Positions 16,188 through 24,819 of a stretch of DNA of 35,459 nucleotides are shown here, in pieces. The DNA comes from Paenibacillus alkaliterrae (GTDB taxonomy: Bacteria; Bacillota; Bacilli; Paenibacillales; Paenibacillaceae). The DNA lies in contig NZ_JAKGAP010000068.1 of NCBI RefSeq assembly GCF_021532375.1, positions 1-35,459 on the forward strand. Direction: 5' to 3'. The notes below the pieces were generated by a model that was not told where the DNA came from, did no database searches, and worked only from the letters and a program-made list of their open reading frames with translations. How positions within the stretch are numbered: the stretch's first letter is position 1; every line of letters starts with the position of its first letter. A program made the translations under genes and the position numbers.

Positions 16188-17573
16188 TTGCAAAAAAAGC
16201 TAGTTGTTGTTTACACACGCGTTAGTTCCGGATCACAAAACCTAAGAGAACAGAGAGCCGCGGCCAAAAACGTCTTAGAGATGAGAAATATCAATGAGGA
16301 TGATGTTCTCTTTCTTGAAGATTTTAATGTTTCGGCGACGAAGAATGACATGAAAAATCGCCCGGAATTTTACAGGCTACTACGATTGGTAAGTGAAGAT
16401 AAAGTGGCTACAATTATCATCTATGCGCGAGATAGAGCATATCGGAATTTTTACGAGGGTTCACAGTTCAATGATCTCGTGAATCTCCATAATGTTGAAG
16501 TCGTTTATACAGCTTCAAACTCCATTCCATTCCATAAAAACTCTAGCATCGAAAGTTTTTACGGGATCTTTGCCCAACAAGAAGGTAAAAACATTGGAAG
16601 ACGTACGGATGATGCAAGAAAGAGATACCCCGGGGAAACCATTGGTTATCAGCGCATTGAACAGAAGCCAAGTGACGGCAAAAAGAAGGTGAATTTCATT
16701 AGAGATGATGATCGAAGCCATATGATCAAATCGCTTTTCGAAGAATTTAGCCGAATTCAAACGAAAACAGAATTTGTAGATATATTATGTACGCATGGGA
16801 AGAAGCTAAGTGGTCACGCAAAAGTAATGAAAATATTACAAAGACCATTTTATGCAGCTCATTGCATCACAGATTACGGCTATGACGAGCTCAACCATGT
16901 TGAACCGATTATCACTCTTGAACTTTTTGAAAAAGTACAAGTAACTCTTCAAAAATTTGTTCAAGAGTATGAGGATGAGGTCGCGCGGGTCAAAGAACGA
17001 ATCATCTTTCAACCTATTTGCGGAATTTGCAACAACGAAATGAAATTCAAAAAGATGTTAAATAAGCCTTCCTACTTTGTTTGCAGTCAACGGCATAAAC
17101 AAATAGCAATTGAATTGGATAAACTTAACCAATTCATCGAAGAAACGATTTTGAAAGAGATTAACAGCTTTACCCTCTCATTGTATGAGCCTATGTTTCG
17201 AACCCATCTTAAGGGTGTACAGGATAAGCTTCTTCATCAAAAGCAACATAATAAGCATTTATGGGAAAAATCCCTCTTGTTGTTAGCAAGCACCGATTTA
17301 ATTCATTCTGGTACGGTGCGCAAAAACTCAGAATCTAAAATTCAGCATATAGAGGATAAGATTGATACGATTGATCAAGAACTAGTGGAACTACGATCCT
17401 TAGAAAATAAAATGACATCCATTACAAGTATCGTACCTCGAGCCATACGGAATTTGACAAGATCGGATTTGGAAATATTAATTGAACTTCTGATCAAAGA
17501 CATCAATATACATCAAGATTGTCTGGAATTTAACATGTATAGCTTTGCTTCAGATCAGAAAGGAGTTGGTTAA
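16188..17573 (+). CDS. Large serine recombinase 1
   Basis: A 461-residue member of the resolvase/invertase family. The N-terminal catalytic domain has VVYTRVSSGSQN with S13 as likely nucleophile, and an arginine-rich segment YARDRAYRN that corresponds to the usual DRLSRN motif. The later region has a cysteine-containing segment (PICGICNNEMKF ... YFVCSQRHK), a possible degenerate zinc ribbon, and then a coiled-coil stretch. This is the standard large serine integrase layout, although 461 residues is on the short side. Start TTG 16188 has AGGAGG nine bases upstream. Recombinase 2 follows after three bases. Confidence 0.9.
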   Translation: MQKKLVVVYTRVSSGSQNLREQRAAAKNVLEMRNINEDDVLFLEDFNVSATKNDMKNRPEFYRLLRLVSEDKVATIIIYARDRAYRNFYEGSQFNDLVNLHNVEVVYTASNSIPFHKNSSIESFYGIFAQQEGKNIGRRTDDARKRYPGETIGYQRIEQKPSDGKKKVNFIRDDDRSHMIKSLFEEFSRIQTKTEFVDILCTHGKKLSGHAKVMKILQRPFYAAHCITDYGYDELNHVEPIITLELFEKVQVTLQKFVQEYEDEVARVKERIIFQPICGICNNEMKFKKMLNKPSYFVCSQRHKQIAIELDKLNQFIEETILKEINSFTLSLYEPMFRTHLKGVQDKLLHQKQHNKHLWEKSLLLLASTDLIHSGTVRKNSESKIQHIEDKIDTIDQELVELRSLENKMTSITSIVPRAIRNLTRSDLEILIELLIKDINIHQDCLEFNMYSFASDQKGVG

Positions 17574-17576
17574 TCA

Positions 17577-19118
17577 GTGGTGGTCAAGTTGAAAGGCGTG
17601 GGCTATCTCCGAATTTCAGACAACAAACAAACGGACAATCATTCGGAAGAAATCCAAAAGAGAATGATCCGCGAGAGAGCCCGACAAGAAGGAATCGAGA
17701 TCATTAAATGGAGATTCGACGAAGCGGAAAGTGCTTATCGTAAACGTGCAGCTAAGAGAGAAAACTTGAGAGAATTGATTAACGACGCAAATGAAGCCGA
17801 TGCAATCATCTTCTACGATGAAAGTCGGCTGACCCGCAGAATATCTGACTTTTATGAGGAAATATATTGCCCGATCAAGGAGAGATATCCTCATGTTAAA
17901 TTTATTAGTACTCAGTCACCGGGCGAATGGGATCCTAACGATCCTATCGTCCAAGCAAAATTTGTGTTTGCCGCCGAAGAATCTCACATTAAATCGATTC
18001 GTGCAATAGATGCTCAATCTAGCCTACTGGAAAACAAGGTTAGACCTGGAGCTCGTTCTCCTATCGGCTACGATTTAATTGGAGGTGTGCTAATCGCCAA
18101 TGATGAGGCCCCGATTGTGGTAACGATTTTCGATTTAGCTTCCTGGGGAAATTCGAATGACAAGATTGCTGAATTTCTCAATGCTAATCATGTGACCACG
18201 AAATATATTAGCAAATGGCACAGCAGTACGATTGACTATATCCTTCATAACTATGCGTATGCAGATGAACTCCGCTGGAATGTAAAACATTCAAACTCGT
18301 TCATGAACGCAAGTGACACTGGTGATTTCGGCCTTTTTGATTCCGTACATGAGGCTATCATATCGCCCGTCATGTTCGCAATCGTCAATCAAGTGAAAGA
18401 TTATAAGAAAAAATACGGTAAGCTAGATACACCTTTCTTTTTGCGTAACCTTCTCCATTGCGGTAACTGCAATTCCATTCTAGTCGCAAAAGATAATTCA
18501 CCTAAGACAAAAAGCAAGCAATATCAGGTGTACCGATGCCCTACATGCAAAGAAACGATTCGTGCCGATGAAGTTCATGATGAAGTTCTCGCTGACCTAG
18601 CAAAAAAGTGGACCTCAAACCTCAATGAGATGATCAACGAAAGTAAAAAGATCCTATCCAAGTGGCTTAAAACGTTGCAAGCTTTGAAAAAATCAGTTGA
18701 TCAAACAGAAGATCGCATTTTATTGAATGAACGATTGCTAAACCAACAAGACAACTCTGAAGATTTGTCTAATACCATCAATCGCATCAAACAATCATTA
18801 GAGGTCATTCGGAAAGAGAAGCTAAAGCTAATCCAAGCAATTGAAAAGGTAAATCTGCTGAACGACGATAAGGCCCTATATGAAGTTTACTCGCACTTCA
18901 AACATGCAGATATAACTTCCCTATTCAATACTGAGCTAAGAACGCTGTGCCTGACCTTCATCGACCGTATTAAATTAACACCCAAAGAAGTTAACGGGTT
19001 TTCACTTTCAATCATTTACAGGCTTAACCCATTTGTTGAATTGGAATACTCGACTGGTCAAATAACCGAACAATTACTAAACCAACTGCCTGGAAAACCG
19101 AATGAGATCAAGAAGTAG
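17577..19118 (+). CDS. Large serine recombinase 2
   Basis: A 513-residue serine recombinase. S14 in VGYLRISDNKQTDNH is the likely nucleophile, and FYDESRLTRRISDFYE carries the conserved DExRLTR segment. The recombinase domain follows (about 155-280), then a zinc ribbon with CGNCNS and CPTCKE, then a coiled coil. Start GTG 17577 lies three bases after recombinase 1, with AAAGGAG upstream; a second GTG follows directly. Recombinases 1 and 2 are diverged in sequence, so they are not a recent duplication. They may act together or on different sites. Confidence 0.9.
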   Translation: MVVKLKGVGYLRISDNKQTDNHSEEIQKRMIRERARQEGIEIIKWRFDEAESAYRKRAAKRENLRELINDANEADAIIFYDESRLTRRISDFYEEIYCPIKERYPHVKFISTQSPGEWDPNDPIVQAKFVFAAEESHIKSIRAIDAQSSLLENKVRPGARSPIGYDLIGGVLIANDEAPIVVTIFDLASWGNSNDKIAEFLNANHVTTKYISKWHSSTIDYILHNYAYADELRWNVKHSNSFMNASDTGDFGLFDSVHEAIISPVMFAIVNQVKDYKKKYGKLDTPFFLRNLLHCGNCNSILVAKDNSPKTKSKQYQVYRCPTCKETIRADEVHDEVLADLAKKWTSNLNEMINESKKILSKWLKTLQALKKSVDQTEDRILLNERLLNQQDNSEDLSNTINRIKQSLEVIRKEKLKLIQAIEKVNLLNDDKALYEVYSHFKHADITSLFNTELRTLCLTFIDRIKLTPKEVNGFSLSIIYRLNPFVELEYSTGQITEQLLNQLPGKPNEIKK

Positions 19119-19370
19119 TAATCCACCGCGCTTGGCCGATCTCAAGAATCCCTTGATATCAATGAATTTTGGTGTTAGTTTATCGGTTTTCCAACCGGTA
19201 AAGGATACTTTTCTGGTTGAATAATCGAATCGCTTATTAACTTTATGGTCAAAAAACCGAAAGTTTAAACCATTTTTGTAGTACTTTAAAAATTATCACT
19301 TTTGTTCGCCATCCCGTTTTCGGTTGGTTATGATGAACTTATAAATGTACTACTTAGCTAAATATTTTTA
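19119..19370. other. Spacer between recombinase modules 1 and 2
   Basis: No ORF with a ribosome site. It contains several short inverted segments built from CGGTT and AACCG, for example ATCGGTTTTCCAACCGGT near 19181-19198 and TTTTCGGTTGG near 19317. These could be recombinase or regulator binding sites. A TATGAT box near 19329 could serve module 2. Confidence 0.35.
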
Positions 19371-19437
19371 CGGGAGCACCGTTTCCATCGTCTTGGAGAA
19401 CTTCTTACTTCAGACGATTGTTAACGGTGCTTTTTTT
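19370..19437 (+). promoter_or_regulatory. Leader hairpin and terminator before recombinase module 2 (possible attenuator)
   Basis: ACGGGAG (19370-19376) runs into AGCACCGTT (19375-19383), which pairs with AACGGTGCT (19423-19431). An inner arm pairs ATCGTCT with AGACGAT. Seven T follow. The first small gene of module 2 starts 34 bases later at TTG 19471. The arrangement copies that of module 1. Confidence 0.65.
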
Positions 19438-19470
19438 ATCTTGATTTACAAACATCAAGGAGTGATTACA

Positions 19471-19794
19471 TTGAAATGCGCGGTTGGAAGTGTAGCACAA
19501 TTAGGCATTGTAAAGAAAGAGAACCTCTCCCAGCCACCAGTCCGGCAAGTTGCAAGCCAAACTTCCGACAAAATTGAACTGCTTGTCCGGTGGCGGAATC
19601 CAAGAGAAGCAAAACAAATGATATGGCTCAGGTGGCTGTTACACATGGTTGAAGTTAGTCTGATGAAAACTGTCATTGTTGACTCACTATTCAGAATTAG
19701 ACGCAATTCTGTGAACTTAATTCATCATAAATCGTTTCTCGACAAATACGGTGCAAAGCTAATTGTCCTCGAGCTCTTGATGGAGGTGGACTAA
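19471..19794 (+). CDS. Unrecognised 107-residue protein, first gene of recombinase module 2
   Basis: The open frame extends back to 19345, but the upstream part runs through the terminator hairpin. The credible start is TTG 19471, with AAGGAGTG just before it. The protein begins LKCAVGSVAQLGIVKKEN and has a hydrophobic, Trp-rich middle (MIWLRWLLHMVEVSLMK). I do not recognise it. It ends directly before the next ORF's ATG, so the genes are coupled. Its place parallels the small ORFs of module 1. Confidence 0.5.
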   Translation: MKCAVGSVAQLGIVKKENLSQPPVRQVASQTSDKIELLVRWRNPREAKQMIWLRWLLHMVEVSLMKTVIVDSLFRIRRNSVNLIHHKSFLDKYGAKLIVLELLMEVD

Positions 19795-19971
19795 ATGGCT
19801 AACAAACATGAAGGCATCGTTGAACGTGTTTTCTCCATAGAGAATGACTTTGATTTCAAAAGCGTGATGAAACTAATCGTTGCAAATAAAATTGAAGATC
19901 TTGTCAATAATGTTGATAAGGTAAACACTGCTACATCTCAACAAAATGAGGAAGGATTTGAACACTCATGA
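19795..19971 (+). CDS. Small ORF of 58 residues before recombinase 3
   Basis: ATG 19795 follows the previous TAA without a gap, with TGGAGGTGG upstream. It ends in ATGA overlap with recombinase 3 (19968-19971). The product (MANKHEGIVERVFSIENDF, then VMKLIVANKIEDLVNNVDK) is acidic and mostly helical. It is not recognised. Tight coupling to the recombinase suggests an accessory role. Confidence 0.6.
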   Translation: MANKHEGIVERVFSIENDFDFKSVMKLIVANKIEDLVNNVDKVNTATSQQNEEGFEHS

Positions 19972-21443
19972 GATGTGCGGTATATGTTCGTGTCTCAACT
20001 GACAAAGAGGAACAAAAGGCATCGCTTAAGTATCAAAAGGAGCTGTTTTACAGATACATTGCAGAGAAAGGATGGGATTTTCACAAATTTTACGTGGATG
20101 TCCAATCCGGAACAACCGCCAAAAGGAAAATGCTTCAGAAGATGATCGAGGATGCTGAAGCAAAAAAGTTCGATGTTATCTTGGCAAAAGAACTTTCGCG
20201 GTTGGCCAGGAATGGAGAACTATCGTATAAGATCAAGAACCTTTGCGAATCTCAGGGCATCCATATCATCACTTTGGATAACGCGATTAATACCTTGGAA
20301 GGGAATACCCACATGTTTGGCCTGTATGCGTGGATATACGAAAACGAATCTCAAAGTACAAGCAATCGTGTTAAAGCCACTCTTCGCTCCAGGGCAAATA
20401 AAGGGTTATTCAAAGGTTCTGTTCCTCCATACGGTTACGAGGTAAGAAACGGACAACTGCAAATTCGGGGCGATAACACACCGGATGTCGTTAGACGGAT
20501 CTTTAATGAATACCTAAGTGGAAGTGGAAGAGAAAGCATTGGACGGCGGCTGTACAAAGAGGGGATTCCTACTCCTGCTGAAGTGGCCGAAAAGAAAAAT
20601 GCTGGGGACAAATGGAACGATTCTACCATCAAGCTGATCCTCACGAATCCGCATTACACTGGTGATTTGGTACAAGGTCGAACCACAACCATAAGCGTGA
20701 CGAATAAAAAACGAAAAAAGATTGATAAGGAAAACTTAATTGTCCATAAAGATAGGCATGAGGCAATTATTTCAAGGGAAGTTTTCAACGCTGTTCAGCA
20801 GCAGTTGAAAATCAGAACCAAGCACATAACAGCGCCCAAAAAGCATCTTTTCACTAATACCCTGTTTTGCGCTGATTGCGGTACCGGAATGTGGTATCGG
20901 CATAACAGAGCAGGTTATATTTGCGGCTCTTATGCTCGTCATGGAAGTAAAGCCTGCAGCAATCATGCTGTCAAAGAGGAGTTTCTGATAAGAACAATTC
21001 TGTCTGACATCAAAATGTGGTTGGATCAAATCGATAAGGAAGCATATGTTAAGGAGCTGGAGGCAAAGTCTATAAAATCGAAACTTCAACTCCAAAAACA
21101 ACTCGAAAAATTAACCAAAGACATCGATACATTGAAGAAACGAAAAAAGAATTTTGTCAACCTTTTAGCTGATGAGCTCCTAACACATGAGGAGTATCGC
21201 GAAAATGTTGAAGCCACCAATACTGAAATCAATGAGTTAGTCTTGAAGAAAACCGAGTTGGCATCCGAATTCGAACACGAAAATGTTACAGAAAACCTTA
21301 GTCAGCTAAAGTCAGAGTTGCTTAGCTTCCTTAATTTCGATGAGTTAACTCCTGAGATGCTACATCGTTTAGTAACTCGAATTGAAGTTCGAGAAGACGG
21401 AATGCCGCGGATCCATTACCGCTTCTCTGCCCCAAACAATTGA
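19968..21443 (+). CDS. Large serine recombinase 3
   Basis: A 491-residue serine recombinase with CAVYVRVSTDKEEQ (S10 as nucleophile) and KELSRLARNGE as the conserved arginine motif. The recombinase domain has GSVPPYGYEVRNG. The zinc ribbon is complete (CADCGTGMWY ... YICGSYARHGSKACSNH), followed by a coiled coil (about 355-420). It looks the most canonical of the three. It overlaps the preceding small ORF by four bases, and its stop is 20 bases from the 3' end of the rRNA methyltransferase gene. It is the best candidate for the integrase acting at that end. Confidence 0.93.
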   Translation: MRCAVYVRVSTDKEEQKASLKYQKELFYRYIAEKGWDFHKFYVDVQSGTTAKRKMLQKMIEDAEAKKFDVILAKELSRLARNGELSYKIKNLCESQGIHIITLDNAINTLEGNTHMFGLYAWIYENESQSTSNRVKATLRSRANKGLFKGSVPPYGYEVRNGQLQIRGDNTPDVVRRIFNEYLSGSGRESIGRRLYKEGIPTPAEVAEKKNAGDKWNDSTIKLILTNPHYTGDLVQGRTTTISVTNKKRKKIDKENLIVHKDRHEAIISREVFNAVQQQLKIRTKHITAPKKHLFTNTLFCADCGTGMWYRHNRAGYICGSYARHGSKACSNHAVKEEFLIRTILSDIKMWLDQIDKEAYVKELEAKSIKSKLQLQKQLEKLTKDIDTLKKRKKNFVNLLADELLTHEEYRENVEATNTEINELVLKKTELASEFEHENVTENLSQLKSELLSFLNFDELTPEMLHRLVTRIEVREDGMPRIHYRFSAPNN

Positions 21444-21448
21444 TTAAG

Positions 21449-21482
21449 AAGCAGGCTATCCCTTATCGAGAGCCTGCTTTCT
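21449..21482. terminator. Convergent hairpin overlapping the stop codon of rlmD; right edge of the island
   Basis: AAGCAGGCT (21449-21457) pairs with AGCCTGCTT (21471-21479). The stop codon and last codons of the rRNA methyltransferase lie within the hairpin. Flanking T runs are short. It sits exactly where base composition changes, so the recombination site should be here or within a few tens of bases. Confidence 0.55.
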
Positions 21483-23007
21483 CCTGTAAGACGATCTGCG
21501 AGACGCACTCAACATGTGTCGTCCAAGGGAACATGTCCACAGGCGTTACCTCTATCGTCCGATACCCGCCATCCTCCAGCACTCTCAAATCCCTGGCCAG
21601 GGTGGACGGGTTACAGCTCACATAAACCACTCTCTCCGGCTGCATCGCGAGAATCGTATCGAGCAGCGCCGGATCGCAGCCCTTCCGCGGTGGATCGACG
21701 ACAATCACGTCCGCCGTAATTCCTTCCTCGCGCCAGCGCGGTATAACAACCTCCGCCGGCCCAGCCTCAAACGTTGCATTCTCGATACCGTTCAGCTTAG
21801 CGTTCCGGGCGGCATCCTCAATAGCTTCCTGCACAATCTCAACGCCGTACACGCGGCCGGCCTTCCGAGCGAGAAATAACGAGATTGTCCCGATGCCGCA
21901 ATAAGCATCGATCACATCCTCAGTACCGCTCAAGCCCGCATACTCGACCGCCTTGCGATAAAGCGCCACCGTCTGCGCAGGGTTTACCTGATAGAACGAT
22001 CTCGCCGAGATAGCGAAGCGTATGCCGTCAAGCTCATCATAGATAACTTCACTGCCCCAAAGCACGCGAGTCTCATCGCCGAAAATAACGTTTGTATTCC
22101 GTTCATTCACGTTTTGAACGATGCTTTTTACGTCTGGCAGCTCCTCGCGGATACGCTCAACCCAGCGGTCTGCAGAAGGCAATTTTCGCCCATTCGTCAC
22201 TAACACGACCATGATCTCGCCTGTCACCACGCCAGTCCGCGCCATCACATGGCGCAGCACGCCGCGTCCTGAAGCTTCATCGTACGGCGATACCTCGAGC
22301 TCGCGTCCGATTCGCTTCACGATGCGAATAACATCGTCGTTATGCCCATGCTGGATGAGGCATTCGTCCATATCGATAATCCGGTGGCTGCCGCGGGCAT
22401 AGAAGCCTGCGAGCAGTTCCCCCCCGTCCGCGCTCGACCCGACAGGCACAGCCGCTTTATTGCGATACCGCCAAGGCTCGTCCATCCCAACAGTCGGATG
22501 TACGATAATGCCGTCTCGCAACCCTTTATCATCGCCGGCTGCATTCCCGGCATTCGGGTCCATCCCAGCTCCGCGACTGCCTTCCCCCGCAACCGCCAGC
22601 TTCCCGATCCTCACCAAATTGTCCACGACATGCTGCCGCTTCCACTCCAGCTGCGCGGGATAGTCGAAATGCTGCAGCTGACAGCCGCCGCATTCCTTAT
22701 GAATGCTGCACAGCGGCTCCACGCGCGATGGACTCGATACGAGCAGCTCTTCCATGCGAGCATATCCGTACTGCTTCTTTACTTTCATTACCTTCGCGCG
22801 AACGCGTTCGCCCGGCAGCGCACCCTGAATAAAAAGGGTAAAGCCGTCAGCGCGGCCCACCCCTTCTCCGTCATGCGTCAGGCCGATAATATCGACGGTG
22901 ACTTCTTCGTTTTTTTGAAAAGGGGCATCGATTGAAGCCGCCGCCGCACCTGATGAGCCGCGCGGTCTGCCTCTTTTGCTGCCGCCTCTGCTTTTTCCTT
23001 TATGCAT
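21463..23007 (-). CDS. rlmD: 23S rRNA (uracil-5-)-methyltransferase, RlmD/RlmCD family
   Basis: A SAM-dependent enzyme that makes 5-methyluridine in 23S rRNA. From ATG 23007 (GGAGAGAG upstream) the protein has 514 residues. An N-terminal basic Gly-rich stretch and a TRAM domain (about 35-90) are followed by iron-sulfur cysteines C100, C106 and C109 in CSIHKECGGC. The SAM motif is VIDAYCGIGTISLFLA, and the nucleophile is C465 in YVSCNPSTLARD. A Gly/Ala/Asp-rich insertion lies near 140-165 (GEGSRGAGMDPNAGNAAGDD), probably a surface loop. It forms a block with the lipid kinase gene, as yerQ-yefA do in Bacillus. Its 3' end is the probable insertion site of the island. Confidence 0.92.
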   Translation of the reverse strand: MHKGKSRGGSKRGRPRGSSGAAAASIDAPFQKNEEVTVDIIGLTHDGEGVGRADGFTLFIQGALPGERVRAKVMKVKKQYGYARMEELLVSSPSRVEPLCSIHKECGGCQLQHFDYPAQLEWKRQHVVDNLVRIGKLAVAGEGSRGAGMDPNAGNAAGDDKGLRDGIIVHPTVGMDEPWRYRNKAAVPVGSSADGGELLAGFYARGSHRIIDMDECLIQHGHNDDVIRIVKRIGRELEVSPYDEASGRGVLRHVMARTGVVTGEIMVVLVTNGRKLPSADRWVERIREELPDVKSIVQNVNERNTNVIFGDETRVLWGSEVIYDELDGIRFAISARSFYQVNPAQTVALYRKAVEYAGLSGTEDVIDAYCGIGTISLFLARKAGRVYGVEIVQEAIEDAARNAKLNGIENATFEAGPAEVVIPRWREEGITADVIVVDPPRKGCDPALLDTILAMQPERVVYVSCNPSTLARDLRVLEDGGYRTIEVTPVDMFPWTTHVECVSQIVLQEKAGSR

Positions 23008-23116
23008 AAGCTCTCTCCGCTCTTCTTTCCTGTAGGCTTTCAACTAATCGAACTTCCATGCTCTTTCCTGCATGCTACGGTTCATTATTCCCTTAATTCG
23101 CCATTCATCCGCATTC

Positions 23117-24034
23117 TTATTGGTACGTCGACTCGCCCGTTTCATCGGCAAAAATACGCAAATGCGACGGCAGCACGGAAAATCTGCACGGCAGCACGCC
23201 GCCATATTCGCCATCCAGATTAATCTGTACATAGTCCGGCGTCGTCACCTTCAGTTCATTCGTCCGGAAATGAATGACATGAGGGTCATTCAAATGCTCT
23301 CCCCGCAGCGCCAGCGTCACCAGCTTGATGAACTCCGGCAGGTTGCACTTGCGGATCAGGATCACGTCTAGCAAGCCGTCATCCAGCTTGGAATCCGGCG
23401 CAAGCCGCTCGAAGCCGCCGACCGAGTTGCTGTTGCAAATGAGAAACAACATGAACTCATCGTGGAATTCCCCTACGCCAGCCGCTTGAAAGGTCAATTC
23501 GGTCGGACGCAGGCGTGTCATTTTCTCCAAACCCTTCATATAATAAGCGAGCTGTCCGATCATCGTCTTCAGCTTGCTCGGCACGTCATAGGTCAGCTCC
23601 GTCAAGGAGCCGCCCCCGGCAATGTTGATAAAATAACGCTCATTCGCCTTCCCGACATCAATCGGCCGCGTATACTGCTGAATAATCAGGTCGACTGCGT
23701 ACTCCCAGGCCTTCGGTATACCCATCGCCCGCGCAAAATCATTCGTTGTGCCTACGGGCAAAATGCCAAGCGGAGGACGGTTCGGCTTCCCCGTCAAGCC
23801 GTTGATCACTTCATACAGCGTGCCATCGCCGCCCGCTGCAATAATCAGATCATAACCTCGTTCCGACGCTTCCGCCGCAGCTATCGTAGCGTCGCCCTCG
23901 CCGATCGTCATATGACAGCTCGTTTCAATGCCGCCCCGCTCGAGCCGCTGCAAAATATCCGGCAGACGCTTTCTCATTTCTTCTCTGCCCGAAGTCGGGT
24001 TATAAATAAGTCTCGCTCGTTTGATTGCCATCAT
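23117..24034 (-). CDS. dgkB: Diacylglycerol/lipid kinase, DgkB (YerQ) family
   Basis: A 305-residue DAGK-catalytic-domain protein. Nucleotide-binding features are YNPTSGREEM (11-20) and GGDGT (68-72), followed by GILPVGTTNDFAR, the signature of the family. DgkB returns diacylglycerol, released during lipoteichoic acid synthesis, to phosphatidic acid at the membrane. The start overlaps the chelatase stop by four bases, with AGGAG as ribosome site. A second ATG follows directly. Next to an rRNA m5U methyltransferase gene, as in Bacillus subtilis, which supports the DgkB assignment over other lipid kinases. Confidence 0.88.
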   Translation of the reverse strand: MMAIKRARLIYNPTSGREEMRKRLPDILQRLERGGIETSCHMTIGEGDATIAAAEASERGYDLIIAAGGDGTLYEVINGLTGKPNRPPLGILPVGTTNDFARAMGIPKAWEYAVDLIIQQYTRPIDVGKANERYFINIAGGGSLTELTYDVPSKLKTMIGQLAYYMKGLEKMTRLRPTELTFQAAGVGEFHDEFMLFLICNSNSVGGFERLAPDSKLDDGLLDVILIRKCNLPEFIKLVTLALRGEHLNDPHVIHFRTNELKVTTPDYVQINLDGEYGGVLPCRFSVLPSHLRIFADETGESTYQ

Positions 24035-24810
24035 CTTTCACTCCTAAACAACCATTCCGTCATTTGCCGCTCCAGCCAACGCTCGATCGCAGGATGAGGC
24101 AGCATCGCTCTGCCGTTGTACCGGTAATCGAGCCCTTCAAGCCGAGACGGAATGACATGTTTCGTAAAATAACCCTGACTTAGGAACAGCGGCACTACAA
24201 GGACCGCTTCCTGCGGGTTCGCGGCCTGCATCGATTTGAGCTTCGCCGCCGCCTGATCCGGCAGCAGCATCGCGTACTCTGCCCTCGCATAGCCGCCTAG
24301 CTCACGCAGCCGCTCGCCGAGCAGCGTCAAGCCTTCCTGCCAGCGCTCGTGGAACACCTTCTCCTTGCTTCCGTGTCCGATCAACAGCAAGGCTTCCTTC
24401 TCAGGCTCCTTGGACAGCTCAGCAAGGTTCGCTGCAAGCAGCTCCGCGATTTCCGGATCGTCATCGATCGGCTGTCCATAGGTTACATTCGCCGCCACGC
24501 GAAACGTACCGAGATCCCCCTCCAGATCCGATACCCATGGAAGCCCGAAAGCTTGCCCGATCTCATCTACATGCGTACTGCCAGAGGAAATGAACAGCGG
24601 TACGACGAGCATCTCCGTTACTCCCTGCTGTTCAAGCAGGTTGATGCCGTCCTGAATGAGCCGTCCCTCGACGATTTCCAGAAAGGACGACACGACCGGA
24701 ATGACGGCCAAACGCGGAGAAGCCATCGCTGCCTTTACGGCATCATCGACCAGCTTCACCCATTCGGCCTCTCTCGAGCCGTGACTAATGACAAGAATTC
24801 CGGGCTTCAT
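24031..24810 (-). CDS. CbiX/SirB-like chelatase (sirohydrochlorin ferrochelatase type)
   Basis: A 259-residue protein with two CbiX half-domains. The first has ILVISHGSREAEW with H10, and the second has LLLIGHGSKEKVFHERW with H146. These histidines and the following acids bind the metal in this family. FISSGSTHVDEI and FLSQGYFTKHVI are matching strands of the two halves. The usual role is insertion of iron or cobalt into sirohydrochlorin for siroheme or cobalamin. No other siroheme gene is nearby, so the exact metal and substrate remain open. It is coupled to dgkB by a four-base overlap. Confidence 0.82.
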   Translation of the reverse strand: MKPGILVISHGSREAEWVKLVDDAVKAAMASPRLAVIPVVSSFLEIVEGRLIQDGINLLEQQGVTEMLVVPLFISSGSTHVDEIGQAFGLPWVSDLEGDLGTFRVAANVTYGQPIDDDPEIAELLAANLAELSKEPEKEALLLIGHGSKEKVFHERWQEGLTLLGERLRELGGYARAEYAMLLPDQAAAKLKSMQAANPQEAVLVVPLFLSQGYFTKHVIPSRLEGLDYRYNGRAMLPHPAIERWLERQMTEWLFRSER

Positions 24811-24819
24811 CGCGCCGTC

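Larger units (their letters stand above)
1..21448. mobile_element. Accessory (defence) island; left boundary outside or near the window edge
   Basis: The whole stretch is visibly more AT-rich than the core half and is packed with toxin-antitoxin, STAND, restriction-type and recombinase genes. The right boundary is sharp at the 3' end of rlmD, where the recombinases abut. No matching left attachment site was found. Extent and mobility are inferred. Confidence 0.5.

Noticed and set aside
19345..19470. N-terminal extension of the first small ORF in module 2
   Set aside because: It would translate through the terminator hairpin; TTG 19471 has its own ribosome site.
22121..22935. Long plus-strand ORFs opposite rlmD
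   Set aside because: They are GC-driven antisense shadows without ribosome sites or domain-like sequence.
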